Assembly: GCA_028684405.1 (NCBI GenBank)
Contig: JAQUGA010000002.1
Coordinates: forward strand, 1-43,271
Direction: 5' to 3'
Length of the DNA stretch: 43,271 bases
From: Bacteroidales bacterium
GTDB lineage: Bacteria; Bacteroidota; Bacteroidia; Bacteroidales; WCHB1-69
The stretch's first letter is position 1; every line of letters starts with the position of its first letter. The position numbers and the translations under genes are program-made. Shown here one piece after another: positions 36,492-43,271 of the stretch. The notes under the pieces were generated by a model. That model was not told where the DNA came from. It searched no databases and worked only from the letters and a program-made list of their open reading frames with translations.

Positions 36492-37781
36492 TTAATCCAG
36501 GGTAATTTTAATCAGTTTTAGCGTGGCACTTTGGTTTTTAGAATACACTTTTAATATGTATATGCCTCGCTGTAATTCAGTGGTTTCTATTTTAAATCCA
36601 GAGATTTGATCCAAGGGATAGAGCTTCCCTTGTTTTAATGTTTTTCCTTCTATATTACTTATTGAATAATTGAAGTTTTCATTTTCGGGATTCTGTATTT
36701 TTAAAACTATTTCATTTGAAAATGGATTTACAGTGCTGATATTAAGTAGATTATTTGCCGAATTTATGCCTGCTTGAGGATAATAAACCAAAAAATCCAT
36801 CATTACTGGCAAATGATCAGACATGCCGTATAGTGCGTTTGCAATATTTTGTGGAACCACCGTGTTTGCTGGGGAGATCATGGAACCATTAAAGCGGTTT
36901 CCATCCTGGCCAAAGGCTTTATAAGTTTCTGACAAGGCTTTTACATTGTCATAACCATTGAGTATTTGTGCAGAAACTAAAATAAAATCAAAACGATCGT
37001 CCATGCCTCCAGTTGCGAAACATTCGCCACTTGTGTGGGTAGATTGGGTGTGAACATGTCGGTAAGAATAACTATTATTCCAATTGCCAGGTGTGTCAAT
37101 CGGGTCATAAAAGCGAATTGCACTGTTTGGGTAATTTAGTAAATGTTGATATGCAGGCTCGGTTGATGTATAAATATTAAAATCTCCACTTAAAACATAA
37201 TTGTCCGAAATCCCCCAATTATTCAAACGAGACATTAGCTGCTGAATCATCGATAAACGTCCATCGGTTTCGGTGCTTCCGGCTTTTAGATGAGCAACAA
37301 TGGGAATAAAGAAAATAGTATCCCCGTTTACGAGATCAGGAGTGTTAAAATACATTCTGTAAATATTGATATCTCGAACTGTTGTTTGGACTATATAATG
37401 AGAATGCATAGTCAATTTACGGCTGTCGTAATAAATCATATTCGCCAATGTTCCACCCGATAGACTGGTTAATTGTCCCGATTTCCAGTAATTAACTCCA
37501 TTGGTATTGAGAACATTATTTCGTATGCGGTCAACATGAGCTTGTGTGTTTGTAATTTCATTTACCGTAATTACATCAGGATTTGCATGATTCAGAATCA
37601 CTTTTAGCAAAGAATCTTTTTTGTCCAAATTATTATTAGCTATAGTACACCCACCAAAAGGATTCATCGAATATTGCATCAAGTTATAGTGCATGAGCCG
37701 AATGGTGTCTTGAGATTTAAGTGCTGGTGTGAGCACGAAAAAAGAAATAAATATAAAGAGAAAGTGGTTTCGAGTTGTCAT
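36492..37781 (-). CDS. Secreted endonuclease/exonuclease/phosphatase-family protein with T9SS C-terminal sorting domain
   Basis: Signal peptide; EEP motifs 'LMHYNLMQYS', 'VITVNEI', 'LSGDFNIYTSTEPAYQHLL', 'GMSDHLPVMMDF'; C-terminal 'FNYSISNIEGKTLKQGKL...TTELQRGIYILKVYSKNQSATLKLIK' is a type-A T9SS CTD. Confidence 0.9.
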   Translation of the reverse strand: MTTRNHFLFIFISFFVLTPALKSQDTIRLMHYNLMQYSMNPFGGCTIANNNLDKKDSLLKVILNHANPDVITVNEITNTQAHVDRIRNNVLNTNGVNYWKSGQLTSLSGGTLANMIYYDSRKLTMHSHYIVQTTVRDINIYRMYFNTPDLVNGDTIFFIPIVAHLKAGSTETDGRLSMIQQLMSRLNNWGISDNYVLSGDFNIYTSTEPAYQHLLNYPNSAIRFYDPIDTPGNWNNSYSYRHVHTQSTHTSGECFATGGMDDRFDFILVSAQILNGYDNVKALSETYKAFGQDGNRFNGSMISPANTVVPQNIANALYGMSDHLPVMMDFLVYYPQAGINSANNLLNISTVNPFSNEIVLKIQNPENENFNYSISNIEGKTLKQGKLYPLDQISGFKIETTELQRGIYILKVYSKNQSATLKLIKITLD

Positions 37782-37800
37782 TTTATTAAAGATTGTAATT

Positions 37801-37808
37801 CAAAGATA
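37801..37808 (-). promoter_or_regulatory. TAnnTTTG -7 element upstream of the T9SS nuclease gene
   Basis: CAAAGATA on + is TATCTTTG on -, 19 nt before the start. Confidence 0.5.
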
Positions 37809-37885
37809 CGTTGTTTTAAATTAATGAAGTATTATTCGTATCTCTTTTATGATTCGATTAACAGAGCACTGAGCATAAATTGTAT

Positions 37886-38470
37886 TTAGAAAATTGCATT
37901 TTTGCATGCTATTCCAGCCTCTTCCAGGTTTTTCCCCAAAGCTAAAAAACCATGATTTTTAATAATTATAAAATGTTGATTTTCAATTATATTCAAAACT
38001 TCTTTTACCAATTCTGGGGTTCCATAAGGGACTTCATTTTCTGTAATTATCCATTTATTTTCTCTGGCTTTTTCTAAGATTTTTGGCGAATGTCCGTGGA
38101 AAATTGCATTTATTTCGGGTCGCCTATTATAAATAGCCCAATGCAACATGCTTTCGGAAGAGGGTTTAATCAGTCCGTTTACTTTGATTTTTGAAGTTGA
38201 AAAATCCACATCAACAACATGCACAAATTGTTTTTCAGTCAAATTATTTTTAAGTCCGATTTTTGTACCAGTTATAATAAATTCAGGTTTTCCAGAAGTT
38301 TTTCGATAGCTTAAATTTCCTGCAGAGCCACCTGGATATGGCGGTGCCAATTGGTGGATGTCAAAATAACGACACCATTCAATCAGTTGTAATAAATCTG
38401 AAGATGATTTGGGTGCCGATTTTGTTAAAAAATCAACAGAAAACTTCACTCCGCAATACTCTTCGCTCAT
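37886..38470 (-). CDS. Class II aldolase/adducin-family protein
   Basis: 'GGSAGNLSYR', 'FIITGTKIG', 'KPSSESMLHWAIYNRRPEINAIFHGHSP', 'IIIKNHGFLALGKNLEEA'; overlaps mtnA by 4 nt. Confidence 0.9.
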   Translation of the reverse strand: MSEEYCGVKFSVDFLTKSAPKSSSDLLQLIEWCRYFDIHQLAPPYPGGSAGNLSYRKTSGKPEFIITGTKIGLKNNLTEKQFVHVVDVDFSTSKIKVNGLIKPSSESMLHWAIYNRRPEINAIFHGHSPKILEKARENKWIITENEVPYGTPELVKEVLNIIENQHFIIIKNHGFLALGKNLEEAGIACKNAIF

Positions 38471-39516
38471 ATATTTAAAAGTAATTTTCCAATGGCTGCT
38501 CTATTGGGTTTAATAATTCCTTTTTCTGTAATAAAGCCGGTTATTAATTCAGCAGGGGTAATGTCGAATGCCGGATTAGACGCTTTTGAGCCCGGATTGG
38601 ATGTGGTTATTTCGCAAAACAAACCATTTTTGCTTTTTCCAGAAATCCACAAAACTTCATCTTCAGAGCGATATTCAATGGGGATGTGGTCTCCGCTTTT
38701 ACAGTCAATATCGAAGGTAGAGGAAGGAACAGCCACATAAAAAGGAATATTGTAATGTTTTGCCGCCAAAGCCTTTTCGAGGGTGCCAATTTTGTTGGCT
38801 GTGTCGCCGTTGGCAGCAATCCTGTCGGCACCAACGATGACCATATCTATTTTTCCTTGTTGAATAAAAAATGCCATTGCATTGTCGGCAATTATGGTGT
38901 GAGGAATGTTTGCTTTTGATAGCTCCCAAGCTGTTAGGCGGGATCCTTGATTTCTGGGGCGAGTTTCATCTACCCATACGTGAATTTCTTTTTGTTGAGC
39001 AAATGCTTGATATATTGGAGATAATGCTGATCCATAGCGGACAAAAGCCAAGCTTCCGGCATTGCAATGGGTTGCAATATTTGCTTTGTGAGCAATGATT
39101 TCATTGCCATAGTAGCCAATGTTATAACAGGCCTCTTCGTCTTCATGAGCAATTTGTTGTGCTTTTTCGATGGCTTTTTCTGGAGAAATAAGTCCAGCCT
39201 TGTACACTTTTTCTACTGCATAAAATAGGTTTCTGGCTGTAGGACGCGTTTGTTCAATCTCTTTTCGAGCTGCACTTACGTAAGCTTGAAGATTTTCGGA
39301 TTTGGCTTGTAAAAAAGCTTGAGCCATTGCAAAGCCGGCTGCGGCTCCAATGGCTCCAGCTCCCCGAACGGTCATTCGCTTGATGTGTTGACAGGTTTCG
39401 GAATAGGTATAACTTTGTATTATCTTGAACTCAAAGGGCAATAGGTTTTGATCAATCATGCTGACAATGCCATGATTCATCTCTATTGTTCGAAGTAATT
39501 CTCCATTGTTTTTCAT
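38467..39516 (-). CDS. mtnA: S-methyl-5-thioribose-1-phosphate isomerase
   Basis: 'MTVRGAGAIGAAAGFAMAQAF', 'THCNAGSLAFVRYGSALSPIYQAF', 'VDETRPRNQGSRLTAWEL', 'VIVGADRIAANGDTANKIGTLEKALAAKHYNIPFYVAVPSSTFD'. Confidence 0.96.
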   Translation of the reverse strand: MKNNGELLRTIEMNHGIVSMIDQNLLPFEFKIIQSYTYSETCQHIKRMTVRGAGAIGAAAGFAMAQAFLQAKSENLQAYVSAARKEIEQTRPTARNLFYAVEKVYKAGLISPEKAIEKAQQIAHEDEEACYNIGYYGNEIIAHKANIATHCNAGSLAFVRYGSALSPIYQAFAQQKEIHVWVDETRPRNQGSRLTAWELSKANIPHTIIADNAMAFFIQQGKIDMVIVGADRIAANGDTANKIGTLEKALAAKHYNIPFYVAVPSSTFDIDCKSGDHIPIEYRSEDEVLWISGKSKNGLFCEITTSNPGSKASNPAFDITPAELITGFITEKGIIKPNRAAIGKLLLNI

Positions 39517-39540
39517 GATAAACAGTTTATCTGTATGCCA

Positions 39541-40938
39541 TTAAAATTTCGACAAGTCGATTTCAAAATGAAGTTCAACAGGGTCGGAACAATGCAATAC
39601 ACACTGATCGCATATGCTGAGTTCTCCTTTTAAACGCTTGGTTACCATATTATCAATTTGCTGATGCAAGGATTCAATGCTAATATTGTTGACAACTTCC
39701 ATAGCAAAGGCATACATAAGCAACATTCGAGCATTTCGTTCGCAAATGCCTCGCGAGCGAAGATAAAACATTGCATTGTCATCAAGTTGTCCAATTGTAG
39801 CACCATGGCTGCATTTAACATCATCGGCATAAATTTCCAAAAAAGGTTTGGTGCTTACAAAAGCATCATCCGTAAGGGCAATGTTTTTGTTGTTTTGATA
39901 TGCTTGTGTTTTTTGAGCATCCTTATGAACAACAACATGGCCGTTGAAGCAACCAGATGCCTGATCGTCCATAATTCCTTTAAATAATTGTCTGCTTAAT
40001 GAGTTGGGTTTTTTATGCTCAACTTTTACGTAATTATCTACTTTTTGCTTGCCGTCAACAAGATATAATCCATTTATGTTAGCTTCGCAATATTCACCAT
40101 CCATATCCACAATAACGGTGTTTCGGGTAATTCCAGAATTAAGCGTTATGGTATTTGTACTAATATTGCTATTGTCCTTTTGATGAATATATACATTGTT
40201 TATAAGTGTAGACTCTTCGTCTTTATTTTCCAGTTTGTAGTATTCAACAAAAGAATTCTCTTTTGCAACAATTTCGGTTACATTGTTTATAAATGATTTT
40301 CCAAATTCTAGGGAGTCGTCGCAATGAACAAGTTTTAATTCTGCATTTTTTTCTACAATAATTAAGTTTCTATTTTGGATAAATAGATCTTTATTCGTTT
40401 TTACAATGTTTACAATTTGCATGGGTTTGCTAACCACTACTTTTTCGGGAACATAAATAAAAACACCATCTTGAATAAAAGCATTGTTGAGCGAAATCAT
40501 GGGGTTGCTTTCGTCTACTGCTATTTTTCCCAAATATTTATCAACAATCTCTTTGTATTCAACTCTTGCGTGAGCTAAACTTCCGACAATGGTTCCATCG
40601 GGAAATAAAGTGAGCGGAGCATTTTTATGAACATACCATCCATTCAAGAGAGTGAACATGTATGTGTCGAAATTGAGGACATTGCATTTGAAATAGCTTT
40701 CTACGGGATTGTATGGTGGAGCATTAAAGAGAATTTCATATTTTTGATTTGTAGATTCTGTTAAATCTGTATTTTTCCATTGTTCAAGTTTTTGTGTAGG
40801 GAATCCTCTTTCAGAAAAAACAGCCATTGCTTCTTTTCGTAGCTTGTATATCTCAGGGGAATCTTCTTTAACCAAAATGTCTTCGTTTTTTTGGAAGAGA
40901 TTGATGAGGTGGTTTTTTAAGTCAAAAGTTGTTTGCAT
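39541..40938 (-). CDS. sufD: Fe-S cluster assembly protein SufD
   Basis: 'SRQLFKGIMDDQASGCFNGHVVVHKDAQKTQAYQNNKNIALTDDAFVSTKPFLEIYADDVKCSHGATIGQLDDNAMFYLRSRGI'. Confidence 0.96.
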   Translation of the reverse strand: MQTTFDLKNHLINLFQKNEDILVKEDSPEIYKLRKEAMAVFSERGFPTQKLEQWKNTDLTESTNQKYEILFNAPPYNPVESYFKCNVLNFDTYMFTLLNGWYVHKNAPLTLFPDGTIVGSLAHARVEYKEIVDKYLGKIAVDESNPMISLNNAFIQDGVFIYVPEKVVVSKPMQIVNIVKTNKDLFIQNRNLIIVEKNAELKLVHCDDSLEFGKSFINNVTEIVAKENSFVEYYKLENKDEESTLINNVYIHQKDNSNISTNTITLNSGITRNTVIVDMDGEYCEANINGLYLVDGKQKVDNYVKVEHKKPNSLSRQLFKGIMDDQASGCFNGHVVVHKDAQKTQAYQNNKNIALTDDAFVSTKPFLEIYADDVKCSHGATIGQLDDNAMFYLRSRGICERNARMLLMYAFAMEVVNNISIESLHQQIDNMVTKRLKGELSICDQCVLHCSDPVELHFEIDLSKF

Positions 40939-40941
40939 ACC

Positions 40942-41703
40942 TTATTTTTTTAAAAGCAATTCATTTTTAATCCAATCGTAGCCTTTTTCTTCCAGTTCGA
41001 AAGCCAGTTCTTTGGTTCCCGTTTTAACGATTTTTCCTTCAAATAAAATATGAACAAAATCGGGAACAATATAGTCGAGAAGTCTTTGGTAGTGCGTAAT
41101 AACAACGGTTGCATTGTCTTCTTTGCGTAGCTTGTTCACCCCAGCGGCAACGACTCTTAAAGCATCAATGTCCAAACCTGAATCTGTTTCATCCAAAATA
41201 GCAAGTTCTGGGTCTAGCATGGCCATTTGGAAAATCTCATTTCTTTTTTTCTCGCCTCCCGAAAAGCCTTCGTTAACCGAGCGATTTGTTAGTTTGGAAT
41301 GCAATTCGAGTAGTTTTTTCTTCTCTTCCATCATTGCTAAAAATTCAGCGGCAGAAATAGCATCTAAACCACGGTATTGACGAATCTCATTAACGGCGGT
41401 ACGCATAAAGTTTGTGATGCTAACTCCTGGGATCTCAACAGGATATTGAAATCCAATAAAGATTCCTTCACGGGCTCGATCTTCAATGGATAAGTCCATT
41501 AAATTTTTTCCTTTATAGATAATTTCTCCTTCGGTAACCTCAAAAATATCTTTACCTGCTATAACTGCAGCTAAAGTGCTTTTTCCAGAACCATTTGGCC
41601 CCATAATTGCATGAACTTCACCTCTGTTAATTTTTAAATTCAATCCTTTTAGAATTTCTTTTCCATTTATGGATGCATGAAGATTTTTTATTTCAAGTAA
41701 CAT
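40942..41703 (-). CDS. sufC: Fe-S cluster assembly ATPase SufC
   Basis: Walker A 'GPNGSGKSTLAAVIAGK', signature 'EGFSGGEKKRNEIFQMAMLDPELAILDETDSGLDIDAL'. Confidence 0.97.
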   Translation of the reverse strand: MLLEIKNLHASINGKEILKGLNLKINRGEVHAIMGPNGSGKSTLAAVIAGKDIFEVTEGEIIYKGKNLMDLSIEDRAREGIFIGFQYPVEIPGVSITNFMRTAVNEIRQYRGLDAISAAEFLAMMEEKKKLLELHSKLTNRSVNEGFSGGEKKRNEIFQMAMLDPELAILDETDSGLDIDALRVVAAGVNKLRKEDNATVVITHYQRLLDYIVPDFVHILFEGKIVKTGTKELAFELEEKGYDWIKNELLLKK

Positions 41704-41728
41704 ATGTTTGTTTTTTATCTTAACTAAT

Positions 41729-41761
41729 AATTCTTAATTCTCAATTTTTAATTCTTAATTC
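41729..41761. repeat. 12-bp direct repeat AATTCTTAATTC x2 between sufB and sufC
   Basis: Identical 12-mers at 41729..41740 and 41750..41761, separated by TCAATTTTT. Confidence 0.85.
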
Positions 41762-41769
41762 CAAAACAG

Positions 41770-43218
41770 CTATCCAACGCTTCCCTCCAAGCTAATTGCC
41801 AATAGTTTCTGAGCTTCTACGGCAAATTCCATTGGAAGTTTATTTAGCACTTCTTTAGCATAACCGTTAACAATCAATCCAATTGCATGCTCAGTATCGA
41901 TTCCCCTTTGATTGCAATAGAATAGTTGATCGTCGGATATTTTCGAAGTTGTAGCTTCGTGTTCAACCACGGAAGATTTGTTTTCGGAACGAATGTATGG
42001 CCATGTATGAGCACCACATTTGTCGCCCATTAGAAGGGAATCGCATTGAGAAAAGTTGCGAGAATTGATGGCTTTTTTACCAATTCTAACCAATCCTCTA
42101 TAGCTATTTTGACTTTTTCCGGCAGAGATGCCTTTGGAAATAATAGTACTGCTGCTGTTTTTTCCAAGATGTATCATTTTGCTGCCAGTATCGGCTTGCT
42201 GATGGTTGTTTGTAACCGCCACGGAGTAGAATTCGCCAATGGTATCATCTCCCAAAAGAATGCAACTTGGATATTTCCATGTGATGGCAGAACCGGTTTC
42301 AACTTGAGTCCATGATATTTTAGAGCGATCGCCTTTGCAGATTCCCCTTTTGGTTACAAAGTTATATATACCGCCCAATCCTTCTTTATTTCCTGGATAC
42401 CAGTTTTGCACCGTAGAATATTTGATTTGAGCATCTGTCATGGCAATTAGTTCAACCACGGCTGCATGAAGTTGGTTTTCATCACGTTGAGGTGCTGTAC
42501 ATCCTTCCATATAACTCACATAAGAGCCTTCGTCGGCAATTAGTAAAGTGCGTTCAAACTGACCCGTGTTGGCAGCGTTTATTCTGAAATATGTAGATAG
42601 TTCGAGTGGGCAGCGAACTCCTTTGGGAATATAGCAAAAAGAACCATCCGTGAAAACGGCTGAATTCAATGCAGCAAAGTAATTGTCACCAATAGGAACG
42701 ACCGAACCAATGTATTTTTTTACCAATTCTGGATGGTTTTTGATGGCATCGCTCATGGAGCAAAAAATAATACCATGTTTGGATAGTGAATCTTGAAACG
42801 TTGTTTTTACAGAAACACTATCAATAACGGCATCCACTGCTACTCCAGAAATAGCTTTTTGTTCGTCCAAGGATATTCCTAGTTTATTGAATGTTTCAAG
42901 TAATTCGGGATCTACTTCATCTAGGCTGTTCAATTGTTTTTTAGCTTTTGGAGCTGCATAGTAAATAATGTCTTGGTAGTTAATGGGAGGAATATTTAGG
43001 TGTGCCCAGTCTGGTACCTCCATTGTGAGCCATTTTTGGTATGCCTTCAGTCTAAACTCTAGCATCCAATCAGGCTCTTCTTTTTTAGCAGAAATAAAAC
43101 GAATGGTATTCTCGTCCAAGCCTTTTGGAGTGGTGTCCATTTCAATATCTGTATAAAAACCGTATTTGTATTCGGTTTCGGTAACTTCTTTTAAGATTTC
43201 ATTGCTTTCTTCAGCCAT
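41770..43218 (-). CDS. sufB: Fe-S cluster assembly protein SufB
   Basis: '[104 protein letters not shown]'. Confidence 0.98.
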   Translation of the reverse strand: MAEESNEILKEVTETEYKYGFYTDIEMDTTPKGLDENTIRFISAKKEEPDWMLEFRLKAYQKWLTMEVPDWAHLNIPPINYQDIIYYAAPKAKKQLNSLDEVDPELLETFNKLGISLDEQKAISGVAVDAVIDSVSVKTTFQDSLSKHGIIFCSMSDAIKNHPELVKKYIGSVVPIGDNYFAALNSAVFTDGSFCYIPKGVRCPLELSTYFRINAANTGQFERTLLIADEGSYVSYMEGCTAPQRDENQLHAAVVELIAMTDAQIKYSTVQNWYPGNKEGLGGIYNFVTKRGICKGDRSKISWTQVETGSAITWKYPSCILLGDDTIGEFYSVAVTNNHQQADTGSKMIHLGKNSSSTIISKGISAGKSQNSYRGLVRIGKKAINSRNFSQCDSLLMGDKCGAHTWPYIRSENKSSVVEHEATTSKISDDQLFYCNQRGIDTEHAIGLIVNGYAKEVLNKLPMEFAVEAQKLLAISLEGSVG

Positions 43219-43252
43219 ATCGTCAAAACTTAGATTAATTTTTTATGCGTGG

Positions 43253-43260
43253 CAAAATTA
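43253..43260 (-). promoter_or_regulatory. TAnnTTTG -7 element upstream of the suf operon
   Basis: CAAAATTA on + is TAATTTTG on -, 34 nt before the sufB start; the -33 region lies at or beyond the window edge. Confidence 0.45.
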
Positions 43261-43271
43261 TAAAATAATAC

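Noticed and set aside
38492-39152. Multiple short ORFs opposite or offset to mtnA
   Set aside because: No domain-like sequence; mtnA frame is clearly coding.

Overview
This 43.3 kb window looks like a Bacteroidota (Bacteroidetes) chromosome. The support is AT-rich coding, TAnnTTTG -7 elements upstream of many starts, a T9SS C-terminal domain, DUF4476, and a TonB receptor with a CarboxypepD_reg domain. Left end (1..~5640): an accessory segment with a type I restriction-modification operon (hsdS, then a RAYT-type Y1/HUH transposase gene, then hsdR; hsdM is presumably upstream of the window) and an IS110-family transposase remnant. The remainder is mostly housekeeping: serS, lipoprotein, TPR protein, rsmA; TauE/SafE permease; DMT transporter; gltX; ssb; PLD-family synthase; lnt; a three-gene envelope cluster (two LPP20/FlgT-like proteins plus a double-DUF4476 protein); tRNA-Arg(CCG); TonB receptor; glycosyltransferase; DUF6873-like protein; radical SAM protein; prfA; rluF; S4 protein; der; era; initiator tRNA; exported SOD; glyS; Usp; T9SS-sorted nuclease; mtnA plus class II aldolase; sufBCD. 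The most unusual locus is the RAYT gene inside the hsd operon. It carries two in-frame copies of a REP-like perfect palindrome that encodes the same peptide (THGRAS) on both strands, flanked by 18-bp and 12-bp in-frame tandem repeats, and its stop codon overlaps the hsdR start. I could not run searches, so family assignments rest on motif recognition, and no novel system is proven here.
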